Origin: Serripes groenlandicus | Lineage: Eukaryota; Mollusca; Bivalvia; Cardiida; Cardiidae | DNA length: 64,000 nt | Assembly (NCBI GenBank): GCA_031761405.1 | Contig: JASEVX010000006.1 | Coordinates: 25,456,597 to 25,520,596, forward strand | Direction of reading: 5' to 3' | Shown: one piece after another, positions 22,101 to 37,100 of the stretch | Layout: each line of letters opens with the position of its first letter | How positions within the stretch are numbered: the first letter of the stretch is position 1 | Position numbers and translations under genes: made by a program | Notes under the pieces: model-generated | Databases searched by the model: none | What the model was told of the DNA's origin: nothing | Seen by the model: only the letters and a program-made list of their open reading frames with translations

Positions 22101-25100
22101 GAAAATTGTAAAATGTGTTTCCACGAAGTTAAATTATACCTACATGCACAAATCGCTCTATATCTGTTCTTTGGTCTATTTTTTGAAACCATCGCTACAT
22201 CGTGAGGATGTTGTAATCCGGAAGTAAGAAGCTGGTAATTACAAATTGAAACCATGTGGATAAGACTGACCGGTGCTTCATGAAATCCAACCTTAGCCTA
22301 AGTATTACAAGTTTAACTAGTGATCTACTTGAGCATCAATGCTAAAGGATCAAACAGGACAATGTTGTTTTTTTCCGGAGGTATCAACAGTGAATTGCAT
22401 GAACGTCGCAAAATCCATGAAGTTGGGTTTTCATAGAGCATTGTTCAAATGTAATTTTCGAACTATATATTAAACTTGATTTGTTCTCATGACTGGGACA
22501 CATAATTATCATTTGAAGTGCATTTATTTATACCACTACTTACATTAAATTCCTGATAAAAAAGTACGTTTTTGTCTCTCTTTTTCTGATTGATATAATC
22601 CCACAATTGACATATCTTCAGATCTGACTTTCTTATAAGAAATCCGTAATACTCATTTCCAGTAGGTTTGTCAGCAGCATTATTGTTATGTTGTGAACTG
22701 TTTTTACTGTCATTCTCTGTGTGAAAAAATAAGAATACTGTATCAATTATTTAAACAGTTATCTTTCAATATTGACTACAAAAATCATGATTTGACATAA
22801 ACACATACCAAAACATAACATTCCAATGAAATACGATTACATACATACAAAGTGGTATATCAAAAGCTGAAAGCACTGAAAGTAGAATTGCAATCAGTTA
22901 AGAGGAGATGCAGAAGTTCATATAGAAATATTTATCTAAAAATATTCCAACAAAGAAAAGTAATGATACATCAGGCCAGAATGAAATATTTTCAAGATCA
23001 TAAATCTTGTTGGTCATGTGAAAAGTAATTGACCCCAACGCCGAATATATCATTCGATGCACATTGTACCTTTTTTAATGATCATATTGCACAATGGCTC
23101 TATGGAAATCAAACCATGAACATTCATGACAGTACAGTGTCTTCCTAGTTATTGACTGTACTGAACCAACTGACGCATTCATAGTATGCACACTATTAAT
23201 TTTAACAATGATAACAGTTAACTTAGAAGTTTATTCTACCAAAACAGTTGTGTTTTGAATGATTTCCTAGTTGTTCATACAATTGTTTTCAACCTTCTCT
23301 TTTGACAGAAGATTTGTATAAAAATGAACAGATTTATATAAAAAGGCCTAAACCAAAAAACAAAGGTAATAATTTACAAAAGAGAATACTTATAAATTTT
23401 GGGCATTTTACTTCCTTTTTGATACCGCATAAACAAGAATTATACATATATCTTTGAACATTATTAAGAAAGGGACCGCCAAAAGAACTTTCCCTTTTTT
23501 TAGTCCAGTGGATAGATGGCACATGTTTTTTATGACTTTCAACCAATCAATTGATTGATTGATTGATTGGGGTTTAACGCCGTTTTTAACAATTTCTCAG
23601 TTATATCACGGCGGCCAGTTCACCTACTCATGCATTTCCTGGTTTTCTCACACCAGTACTCCACACCATAATCTTCCCAAGCAACTGGCTGCTTTTCCAC
23701 ATAGACTTAGCCCATTGGTGGAAGACGAATGACGCATGTCGCATTGACTTTTGTCAATCGCCGGAAAGAAAGTTGGCCGAGCCGGGATTCGAACTCACTA
23801 CCCCTGGATTGACAGCCCGCGTCGCTACCGACTGAGCTACCGGGGCTCGGCAACCAATCAATAAAACTAAAAACCATGTAGAGGGTCACTGAAGGAACAG
23901 TTCCGCTAAATTAGATTGAAATCAGACAAGCACTTTCATAAGAATGTAGTTTTAAAATGTTGTAATTTTTCTCAGCCGCCTGACTGCAGTGTTTAATCAA
24001 AGCACTGAAAGTGCTGACGGCCTGGTGGCTGCAGGAAGGGTGGAGAAGTAGGGAAAATGTGAAAGGAAATAATAATTACAGCTTATGTTTATGTATTTAT
24101 TGTTAAGAAGTTGAAAGATCATATCAAAAATAGTAAATATTATGAAACTGCCAATATGAAAACAGGAGGACCTTTAACGGCACTATATCGCTCACCTGAG
24201 TGCAAGAGCTCAAAAGTATACACATTTAATACATGAAGAATCAAAGGAAAATTTGACAGCAGGTTTGGGCAGAATATTTTAAAGTTTCTGCCTTATTATT
24301 TTGAGAAATAGGTCAATGTTAAATCAACTTCCATCAAGTAGAAATCATTCTCTAAAACCATGTTCTAGACTGAGAGAAAGTGTTTGATCAATGCAATACC
24401 CATCAAGACAATTATTCTGACAAAGATTCAAAATGCAACCTCAAGTACATTATCAAGATTTTCCTTCATTTGCCTAATGACATATTTTTTTTTTACCTGG
24501 TATGACCTATACTCGAAAATGGACTAGATATGATAAATACACACATTCTTACAACGTTTGAAGCATAGAGAATGCGTCCTCCAGACTATTAACAAGATTT
24601 TCATTCAATTCGGCCTAGTGACCTAGTTTTTAACCCATATTCGAACTTGGCCTAAATATCATTAAGATAAACATTATGACCAAATCTTAAAAAATGTATA
24701 CTGTCTACAGTATTGACAAGATTTTCCTTCAATTTGGCCTAGTGACCTATTTTTTTAACAGACATGACCAATATTCAAACTTGGCCTACATGTCATCCAG
24801 ACAAACATTCTGGAACAGTTTCAGCATGCTCAAGTTAAAAATGCAGTACCAAAGTGATAACAAGATTACCCTTCAAGTTGGCGTAGTGACCTAGTTTCTA
24901 GCCCAATATGACCACTAGTCTAATTTGACCTAAATATCATTCAGATACAAGTTCAAGCTGCTGAAGCAAAAAAAAAAAATGCGGCCTCTAGATTGTTAAC
25001 AAGAATTTCCTTCAATTTGGCCTAGTGATCTAGTTTTTGAAAATGCGGGTTTTACAGTGTTAACAAGATTTTCTTTCAATTTGGTCTAGTGGCCTACTTA

Positions 25101-28100
25101 TTGAACAGACATGACCCATATTCGAACTTGACTTAGATAGCATTAAGACAAACATTCTTACGATAATGCCGTTGATACCTCCACAGCGCATGCGGGCACC
25201 TGCACAGCGCAATCGGGTCGCCCGGTTGAGGGAGAGGTTGGCATTCGCACTCTACCGCTACAACTTAGTTATTGGTGCATTGGTAGCTGAAGAGGAGAGG
25301 CATGGTCTCATTCACTTCACTGCCACTCTCCCTCTCTTGTGGGTTATGCACTCACTCTCCTTCTCTTTCAGTCATCCCAGCTTTGCTAGGGCATCTTGTA
25401 GTACAGTTATGCTGACACTTTTGTGATAAACTGTGTGTTAACTCCCTTCTGTGAAGAGCGCGACTGGATGATCTGATGAATGATGCGATGAGCCGGCTTT
25501 CATAACCTGCAAGCCACAGTGAGTGGTCGGCCAGAGATGTAGGGCCCGTGCGACGAAAAATTATTGGTTAACAAAGAAGTCGCGTGACAAATGCTGTGGC
25601 GGATTTAGAGGGGGCCCGTAGTACCCCGTGCGCCCCCACCACACCGACGTTCCCAGCTCCACTATTTATTTATTTTGCTTTCTTATATTATCCAAAGAAA
25701 CCCATCACATGTCGATGCAATTTATTTATTCAATTAAAATGAATCCATCACATGTCGATGCAATTTATTTATTCAATTAAAATGAATCCATCACATGTCG
25801 ATGCAATTTATTTATTCAATTAAAATGAATCCATCACATGTCGATGAAATTTATTTATTCAATTAAAATGAATCTTCTGCTGCCGACACGTCTAAAAAAA
25901 AATCTGAGTGTGGAAAAAACTTAATTTCCTTCGCCCACTTGAGCCTCTAAGCGAACACGAATTAAGGTAATACACAAATCTTACTCTTAGATATGACTGA
26001 TTTCGCTTTGGCAGTCATTTTCCTAATTGGCTTTGTCTCTTTTTCAGTCTCGCTATTGTGCTGTATCTCAGTAAAATGATTGCTTCCCCTTTCCTCGTGC
26101 TTTGCTGCTTTTCTAAAACAAACAAAACTAAAACGTGTCACAGACAATCTTCATATCTTAATATTCATTATAATTGATTGATTAATTGATTTGGGCTTAA
26201 CGCCGTTTTCAACAATCTTTCAAGTCATATCACGGCGGCCAGTACACCTACTCATGTGTTTCCTAGATTTCTCTGACCAGTACTCCACACAACATACTTT
26301 CCAAAAAACTGGCTGCTTTTCTCACATAAACTTTTAGCTCATTGGTGAAAGCCGAATTCCGCTTGTCACAGTGACTTTTGTCAAACGTCGGAAACAATGT
26401 TGGTCGAGCTGGGATTGAACTCACAACCCCTGGATTGACAGCCCGCGTCGCTACCGATTTGGTTACCGGGGCTCAGCTTCCTCAATATAAGGAATTATTA
26501 ACATTTATATAAAATGTACACACTTTCATTATCTAAATAATTCACCAACTTAAGCTTCTTTGTCAATGCACGTTTTTCATCGAGTTGTCAAAATAGGAGT
26601 TATGAATGAAGTCATATTTGAACGAATATTTCAGTCATATGGCGAAATGCAATGCTATATCATTCCAAAGTTGTTTTGATGTTACTGTGTTATTGATATT
26701 TTTCAGATTTGAAAGTGTGAAAACATTTTAATCTTTCTAAAAGTGTTTTGTGCTATGTGCTTTCCTGACAGTTTTAAATGCATAACAGCTTTTTTAATAT
26801 GACCATTTATTAAACATATGGAACATTTTTCATAACGCCGTGTTGCATGGACGAGTCTTGAATCTTAATGCATATGCCACAATCCCGTTTTAAACATGCA
26901 CTTGTACTGGGGCTTACACTTTAAACGGTGTCAGAGATCCGGGAAACGCATGGCTATTTGAACTGATCGCCGTGCTAAAAACTTAACTTCTTTTGAAAAG
27001 GCCTTCAATGCCTAGCAAGTCAACTGGTACATTCACTTTTGTTATTGTCTTACCTTCTCTTCAGGAAGACAATGACGCCAATAATAAATGCGGCAATCAA
27101 AACAATACCACCTATTGCACCGCCTATGACTGCACTTGGAACCCCGTCAGACGTCTGGCTCTCAGCTTCTGCTGTTGGTAAATATAGGATAAAATTGAGC
27201 CATCAAAGGTAGAAAGCGTTCTAATGAAATGCAGGTGTATGAGCGTTATACTTCCATCCGTACACACAATGTTGGCTTATTCAAATATCAATGTAGGCAC
27301 AAGAGATAGTTGATGCAACGCATCAATGTCGCCGGAAATCCATACGGTAGTTATGCATAACACTAACATTATAGTAGTTGAATAAACAGTTATAAACTGA
27401 GGGGCATATAGGAACATCAAGTGAAAATGTATCATAACTTGCATTGTTTTATCAACGAAGTGAATGATAATTGAAGCCTTTCATTGTTTATGATCAATCT
27501 CCATTCCAAAGTAGGTTGACCATACACACAACCAACTAATTATTGATCATAAACAGTAATGGAAATGAGTAATCTTGCCAATCATTAGTCTTAGTATGTA
27601 TACAGTGCTTTCATTAAGGAATAATTATAAGATTTGTGAATTCCACATACACTTTTCAAGATGTTTGTCAGAATATTTGAATTTTATTATTGTTCAATAA
27701 AACCACAAAACAGACAATTTAGTATTTGCATTCAATAGCACGTCATTTTACCTTTCCTCTATTAAAGTCATCAGTGGACACCTTTGCAGCAATCTACTTT
27801 AAAACAATGAGATAAAGGTTAAATCGCTGAAGACATGAGTTTTCTCTTTTTCTTAAGATGATATTAGCTTGGCATCCTATTTATATCATACTTTAACAAA
27901 TGTTGAAATGTAGTCCAATATTTATAAATTAGACCACCTTCGAAATATAATATCAACTAAACAGTTAAATATCATTGAAATTGTTGTATAATTTAAACTT
28001 AATTTCCAACATAAACTGAGCCCTACAACATGTTAATTTATTTTAATTCTTTCCTTTCTTTTTCATAATGAAAATAACAAACTACTCATGTTTTAAAATT

Positions 28101-31100
28101 ATATTATGATGAGCGCCCTTGTGTCAATGATGCATAACAATATGCAGATCGGAAGCAATATGCCTTTAGGGAATTAAATGACACATTTAAAATTGTCAAG
28201 GACGAAATTATTGTGTACGAAAGACCCGATTCTTTCTAATTCGCAGAGGTGTCGTTCTTGAAACTCTCTTTATAGACAGAGAGTGTTCGTTCAAAGTAAT
28301 TTTTTTATTAAACCAGTTTTATCTCGGTTTGTTCTTTTCTTCATTTGTTTCGAACCAACTAAACATTTTAATCGCATATGATTTACTATTTGTAAGTGAG
28401 TGTAAAGAGCGGCTCTCTGCAAAGGAGATTGATCTACGCAGTTGGTATTCGCGAGTCACGCGATCAACAGTTTTAGCTTAGAAACAGTTCATATTTTAGA
28501 TATACATGGATAAACATTATAAAATGCCTTCTTCACAAATCAAGACATCTCTTTGAACATGAAAATAACATTCAGTAAGTTAAAATTGCCATTAAAAGGA
28601 GAATATTCGACGTCATTTTCATCAGCAGGTGCGCGTATGTAAATTAGACTGTGCGACGTAAAGGTTTGTAGTTATCGCCTTTTGATTACATGTAGTATCT
28701 AGTGTAAAATACAGTCAATTTCATTCTAGCAAATAGGGACTGTTTTGTCTCCGTAATTAAATAAAAAAAAACTAAATGCGAGTCAAAATAAAGAAACTGA
28801 AAATACCTAAAACATCGGAATATTTATTTCATTTTAGATGTGTCATTACTTAGTGTTTTTAAACAAACACAATTGTAATATGTTCAAGACATCTAAATGT
28901 GTTTCTTTCTAATAATAATCCCCCCTCCCATGTCATTTCCGAAAACTAATTAAAAATAGAAGTCGCGGGCTTCTGCCCGGCGACTAATAAGCAATCGACT
29001 AGGTACGTTTGCTTGTGAAACGAGTTTAAACTGCAATTATACAAAAACAAAGGCTTACATTATTACAAAGGTTTTGCAGTACGTAAGATAGTTTTAACCC
29101 TTTGATTGTCTGAACCGATCTTTTGTCAATACCAAAGAGTCAAGACAGTCGGCGCGTCCGTTCCATGTGACCAGGCTCTCTACCATTTTGCTGCCACAAT
29201 CAGTTATTTTTATTTTGATATTCCTAAAACTGGCTTAAGTTGCCGAATGCAAAGCTGGAGAGATCCATTTTTAAAAATTCAGTCCTGAAAGGGTTAAATA
29301 ATTGACTTGCAAAACAAGTTATGCGTTTATTAACAATCGATCAGTTTCGATATACTGTTCGGGTTATAGAAGGGCTACAATAACATATTGTTGACAGAAG
29401 ATGTACATATGTCTATATGAAGTTTACGCCGACAGACAGTGAAGGATCTGATAAAGGTGTGCAAATTAATCCAAATTTACACTGTTCGAACATGCAATAA
29501 GACCCGAAATAAATTAATGTAGCTCCAGTCTTTCATAAAGACCGTATCTGAAATAAGAATGTCTGCGATTCCTTGATGTGATTTTTTTTAATTGACACCT
29601 TGATACAAATGCTACAATTTAAACTAAATACTAATACACTGTCAGAGTGCTAGAAAGTGTCAACATTTTGTTTTTCCTGAACCTGCGATCAAATAGCGAC
29701 ACAGTCATTCTCTTTCTCATTGGCACTCAGACTGTTTGGAGGAAAGCACTACATGCACACTGTATGCGCCTGTGTGTTGAATAAAAATTGAGGAAGTACT
29801 GGAGTTAAACCAAGACTGAAATACTGTTAACACTCTCCCTCGTTATGAAGCACTTTAAAAACCCAAATTCATTTTCGAATAGAAATTGTATCACTTACAA
29901 GCCCTGCATTGAGTTCCCATGAACCCTTCAGCACAAGAGAAGCAGCTTCCATTGGCCTTGTCACAAGCGGTTCCATTAGAACATTGTCCACATTCATTGA
30001 CACAGGATTCACCATACATCCCATCGTCACACTCTAAAACATAAATCTAAAACAATGAAGGACAACGTACAATTGTTCTCTGGAAAAAAAAACTAATAAT
30101 CAATTTGCGTCGATTCAGATAAGCCGCCATAATGGAAATGGGTTGAAAATGTATGATCAAATTCTCCCTATTGTCACAATTGTTCCAACTATATTAGATA
30201 ATAATAGAGATTATCGACAATTTAGACTTAATATTTTCAATGTCCTCTGCTGCATATGTGTTGCATTTGGGAAAGGGTTAAAGATAAAAAGACATATTTT
30301 ATATCGGGAATGGTTTCTGTTAGACAAACGTGGCAGTTATTTGAATCCATCCCAGGTTTTACTATTCTTATACTGATAAATATCAATTCATGACATAATG
30401 TTGTCTAAAGGATATAAATCGCACGGTTTTCGTTTTACTTAAAGATATGTATACAAATAATCAGATAATATGACACAGCCTATAAATCAATGTACTATTC
30501 GAATTGTAATTACTGTATTGTAAATTAATTAAATAATATTGTTATATGTTGTTCTTAATCCACCAATTTAATACTAGAGGGTGCAAGCTGATTTAATTAT
30601 GAATTTTCCAACTGCATAAACAAAAATGAAAATCAATATAAAGGAATAATGATCAAGGAGGAAATTGTTTATGTTGAGAGTTACTGTATCTCCAATCGTC
30701 TTCATGTATCCCATCAACGACTTACTAAGTTTAATAGTTATGTCATTGTTAACACAACATATCTAATATATCTGCTAGATCATTATACGAGTATATAGGT
30801 TATTGGGAGTTACAGAGATACGAAATAGCACACACAACTTAAAACTGATTTATCTAAGCAATAATGTAGCTTTATTGCATACCATTATTTGTACTTGGTC
30901 AGAGAGCTTAGCTAGTGACACTTGAATCATGTAAGCGTTTCATTGCTATACTAGAGATCTAGGTAAAACAAAAGAACGAATGTCATAATGTACGCAGTCA
31001 TTTTGCCATCTAAGGGAGTAATGAATATACCAACTGTTTTACCCTCCTGGCAGTGCAATATCATCTAACAACAAACATGTATTGCCGGATATATTATCAA

Positions 31101-34100
31101 ATAAGCTAATGGTGCTAGAGTGTTCTATAATGTTGTTTTAACAATTACCTTCTATACACAGCTGTCCCTCGTAGCCTGCTATGCAGTCGGTTTCACAAAA
31201 ACCATTGATCTTGTTACAGACAGTATCGCCTATACAGCTACCACACTGACCTTCACATTTGTTACCATAGAAACCGTCAGAACAGGCTACAATAATGACA
31301 TATCATTCTAGACATACAGATAAATCTGAAATAACATGGTCGTTTTCACTATTTAAATTTAAGTGTTAGTTATGTCCAGAAGCTGGAAAAGTCGGTACTC
31401 AAAAGGTGCTGCCTGTCAAACCTATTCGAGTATCTTGTAAAGATGTAATCAACAAGCTTTTTATGTGACACGGTTAGCTTTCTCTAATTACACTGTACAT
31501 TTTGACAGGCGCAATTAACCTGTACATAGATTGGTATGTTTTATTACATCTGACCAATAATTAATGGACTAACTTCCCTAAGTCAGTTAGGACGGTTAGT
31601 ATAGATATAAAACTGAAATCATAGGAGAGTAGTCACTTTGGTGGCCGTGTGTCTGAAGACATGTACTTATGAGAGAGCATCTTCTTGCAGGCTTTTGGGA
31701 CATGTACTTCTCGTTATAAACAAGTTGAAATGTATTATGAGTTGTTACTTTGTTACAATCTGCCTGCAACCCCTGCACCCCCTCCCATACACACACACAC
31801 ACTTCACTACGTTTCACTGTATAACATGCATTGCATGTGGTTATATGTAGATGTAATGCAGTGGAGGTTAATTTTGTCACATCGCATACAAAACTGCTTC
31901 TCCATTATATAGGTTACAATACACTAAATAAATTCCTTCTTTGTTTTCATGTTAATCGACCAGTTTCAGTCCTCAATTGTCAAACTTTATAAGCGTTTCT
32001 CATGTAAAACACCTATATCATTGAAAAAAGTTACCTCTAAGCTTTAACACAATCAAAAGAAAAGTGGGGGTCATGCATTATGCAAGAAATAATTCACAAG
32101 GCGAAAATGGTTACCGTCATTTTGGACCAAATCGAGCATTTCACTTTCAAACAAGGTCAACATACTAAAACTGATCAAGTCAACCATTTCCAGTGCATCC
32201 TATACACATTTACAATGAATTTAAACTCAATATCATATATTCAATGTATTCTGGTGAAGGTAACACTCATTTCTACGTTAACAAACTGTTTTAGGGGGGA
32301 CTATTTGGCTGTAGAACAGCATGACCACGGATTTATTTGGCGCAATTGGACTAATATGGTGTAAAATCAGTTACATATGAGTAGGTAATAATTGTGTATA
32401 CCTGTCAGTACATCATATTCACAAATAATCAAGTAGTGTATACATGTTTTACAGAATTTAACATTTAAAATATATTATACGTGCATAAAGAAAAAGGGAA
32501 GTGGTTTCTAGTTCTATTTCATTTATTTATTAATATCTACGGACCAGTCCTTGTGTGCAGACTGTTTTCTACTCATTAGCTATATTTGTTATACAAGTGC
32601 ACACACTCATTGCTTGCTCTAATTGAAAGGTGTTAAACCCCGCCGTCGTGTCATTGTTACAGTACCAGTCAGTACTGACTATACGATTATCCTGACACAG
32701 GCGTATCAGTCTCCTGCTCCTGACGCGCCAAGTCTAGCCGCTACACTACATAGTCGCAATTCTGTCAATTTGCATTCTTGCTGCGTCGCTTTTGATCATA
32801 ACATACGAGGTTTCTATTGTGCCTATGTATCTAGATTGCGAACAGAGAACATCCTGGTCAGTCTGTTTGGAGGCATAATGGTCGATGTTCGTGTAACGCT
32901 GCCCTAAATTAACATCACTACTATAAATATATACTTACACTGATTACAGTACGATCCTGTGTATCCCGGACTGCATCCGTGTTCACATATCCCTGATTCT
33001 TTGTTACATGATGTACCATTACCACAGGAACCACATTTAGATTGGCATCCATCACCGTAAAAACCATTGTCACATTCTATGTATTATAATAAGTAAACCA
33101 TCATACTCTTAAGCACCAAAATAATATCCTAGATTAGTACTTGAAATGATGTTTTATTGTAGATATAATGTGATAAAAAATGTAATTTCAAACACAGGAT
33201 CGTTTTGTCAATGTCAGCATGACTCTACATCTGAATTTGTGACTTTTCAAAAGCATTCGATGTCTTTATCTTTGAAAGATATGCTTAGGGCATTGATTGC
33301 GGTTTTTTAAAAGTTAATAGTTCAAGTCATATCGAAGCTGCTATGTTTTCATAGGCATTGGTTTTAATGGCGTTTCGTTATTAGTACGCATTGACATTGA
33401 TTTCAAGTATCCATGATATTCGCTTATAGACCAACTTCATCGTATTTGACGACAAGTGTAGATACAGATAAGGCTGTGGATTCATAACATCGCACCCATA
33501 TTAAATCACACATGTTGACATTAACTTTGGTCGCAAATTTTATGTGGTTTGTTTTGACTGACAATAATTAAATGATAATGACCTGTCGTACATATATCAC
33601 CCTGATATCCGGGTGAACATCCTGATGGACAAGTTCCGTTTGTGTTTATACATACAATACCCTGTTGACAGTGTCCACATCCTGTCTGACAGTTATTTCC
33701 GTAGTAACCCTGATTGCATGCTGGAATAGATAAACTATAAATAACCCAAGCGTTAAGTACTTATTGGTTTAATTTGTTGACGTAAAGTTTGGTGACCATT
33801 CCTTTTCATGGTTTATCCCATCAAGTTATTTATTTTATTTGCCACGTAAATGAAAAACACTATCATACCATTCACTAATTGTGCATTTGGACATTGTTAA
33901 CATAGGGTTCGATCAGTATGTGTTTCCAATGTCGTTCGTATAGAATGCGATATATATATATATCCGATAGTTTTGAAGTGGTTTCAGGGGTATAGTTGAC
34001 CTAAAGAATATTCTGCCCTTGATTTTTATTGGAGGTTTTCTTATTAAGAGAGATTTGCCTGCCAAATATGTGTCGATAATTTGTGTTTACATCATATTCA

Positions 34101-37100
34101 AGTAAAGTAAGTTATTTAAAAACTTTTTAGTCTGAAGTGTTGATTAAATTATACTACTAACAAACAAAGTAAGAGCAATTTGCACGAAATACTTTTCTCT
34201 GCTGTATTCAACGAAACATTGACGTTCACACAGCAGCAGAGAAAGACGAAAGAAGAATACCGTCTAAGTTAGTAAGAAGTATTATGGATGTTTTGATTGT
34301 AGAAAGTTACAATAACTTACAAAGCCAATACATAACAATACATTCCATAGATGGAACACACACATACATACCCAGATTGAAGAAGCCATTTCGATCCTGC
34401 TAACCGTTGACACAGCCATTCGTGTAAATGGTTGTTAAATGAGAATGTATTTCTCTGTTTAAGCTTTGTTTTACTTTGTAAGTTCAAATCTGATTAATTT
34501 TTCATAAAAAGTCTATACTTGTAGCAAATACAATGCAATAGAAACGAACATGTCATAGAAACAAACAAATACATACGCAGATCGCATTTTGGGTTGAGAT
34601 AACCGTCGGCACAGCCATTCGTACAAATTCCGGTTACATGATAACATATTTCTCTGTTTATACAGGATCCACATTGGGAAACACAATCTTGTCCATAGTA
34701 GTTTGTATTACATTCTGAAATAAAGTGGGTAAGTCTTTAACCGTTAACCTGCTTAATTCCTGTGTCGAATATTGTGATCATGGTTTGTTTGAATGGGATT
34801 CTTTTTCAAAACGGAGTAGTATTCACTAAATGTAGCAAACAATGTAGACAAAGATAAGACTGCACCTTTGTATGAAGTTACAACTTAGTGGTTGACAATA
34901 TATTTGAAATTTGTTTGTTAAAGTAGTGCATAACAGGATACTCAAATTGCGTTTAAATTAAAAGGCACAATAGCATTATCTCATTAAATCTAAAAACATG
35001 AATACTTGACTTACTATAAAAACATAGCAAAATATTATTTGTGTGTCGTGTTTGGCGATTTAGAGTATAGTTGCATCGTAAGGCCAGTGAAGACTCAGGT
35101 TTTCACTGTCCGCCTTTACATAATAAAGTCCAATACGTATAGTTAGTTAAAGATCTGCAAGTGTAGCCCTACAAGGATTACGCGCATGCATCTTCAATCG
35201 ATACCGTCATGGACCCCATATAAGGCATTACTTCGATGGACACGGCTCATATACATTTATGGGTATACTTCGAGATACGCGAATCGTGGTCTGGTAAAAC
35301 CAATCTAAGGTTTAAAGCGATCAGTGTTTATCAAAGTTGTTTACAGAAACCTCTAGCAAACATTGATCACTTGGACAGGACTGCTTGACCGTAAGGACAG
35401 ATCTTAATATAAGCGTATCATACATACGCTAAGATTGGTTTTCCAGGAGCACGGCTGATCTTTATCGCCACGTATCATAGTTAAGCTAATATTGCTCTTA
35501 CGATTGAAATTGAAAGAAAGATGGTAAACCAAAAGAAGCGGTACTGTGAATGTTATGTACCTTGTTTACAGGTGGCTCCATGGTACCCTGCTGAACATCC
35601 CTCCCGACAGTTTCCATTCGTTTTGTCACAATCGACATTGTTAAAACAGTTACCGCATTGATGAGTACAACCCGAACCGTACGTTCCGCCCTGACATTCT
35701 GAAATTTGAAAGGGTTTATCTTACGTCGTATGGTTAAAACTTTCCTTTATAGCCTTAAAATACTTATTACAGTTTTATAATAAGTACGGCCCTTAAATTC
35801 TGAAATGTTAAAGGGTTTATCTTACGTCGTATGGTTAAAACTTTCCTTTATAGCCTTAAAATACTTATTACAGTTTTATAATAAGTACGGCCCTTAAATT
35901 CTGAAATGTTAAAGGGTTTATCTTACGTCGTATGGTTAAAACTTTCCTTAATATCCTTAAAATACTTAGAACAGTTTTAATTGTAAGTACTGACCCGAAA
36001 TTCTGGAATATTAAAGGAACTGTCTTACGTCGTTAAATAAAAATACCTTTATATCCTTAACGTACTAAGAACATTTATAATAATGGCTATAATTGCTAAA
36101 CATAGTATTTGTTTGTTTGGAAATATAATTTAATCCTAACATTGTGGAGAAATGTCTTTGCATGAACGCAAAGAAGAAGACGGAGAAATGTATATAATGT
36201 TAGATGTATGGTTATATTATATTTCTACAGATAGGCCATCTCGGATATTGTATTGATCACGCTTTTACGCTCATGTACTTCTCCAGATTAATGTAACTAA
36301 AACACGTAATTTGATTTCGTTGAAGTTTTGTTCCGCTTAGATCTTCAAACAGTTTTCGTTGTTAAATAATATCGTTTTCAAAGGTGTACAAACTAAAAAC
36401 ACAAAACTCCAAATATAATGAAGTTACACGTTAAAAAAGACTCTCTGGTTTAGCTTCGTATACATAGGGTATAAGAGAGAAACCAAAGGAGCTATATCCT
36501 CAGTTTTTTGCCAGAAGGTTAATCATTATATCCTCGAAAACGTAAGCGGGCAGCGAAGGCTCTGGTGGGTTGTTGTTGTTGTATTTAGGTTTTACGCCGT
36601 TTTCGACATTATTTCAGTTATATAACGCCGACAGTTAACTTATTCATGATCCCTGGATAAACAAACCAGTACTAGGCTAGGAATTTTGCATTGCCAAAGG
36701 GTTTTCCACATGAATGTCGCGCCGCGACTGGGGATCGAATCCGGGACGCCCGGTTCCGAATCCCCGACGCTAATCACTCGGTCCCGGCGGATTCCTCAAC
36801 TGTGCGTATGAACATACTTCGAGCCTTCATTATAGGCAGGTGCAACAAAAGGGTTAATCAATCGCCAGCCGTGGATCATTTTAATTATTGTTAACTAACG
36901 AAAGGAAATTACCAGCATCACATTTTTCTCCAGAATATCCTGGTAAACATTTTCCACTCGGACAAATACCAGTAACCTTATCACACGGGTCTTCATCACA
37001 AAAATGACATCTGTTCTCACAGTAGTGGCCAAATTCTCCGACAGCACAATCTGAGATAAAATAGATACATATTTGTGACTTTCTACAATTTGAACGTTTG

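Noticed and set aside
21935..22255. 106-codon minus-strand frame taken as one exon
   Set aside because: Only the first part up to RAICA is coding; a GTAGGT donor at 22143 ends it and the following residues are intron translation.
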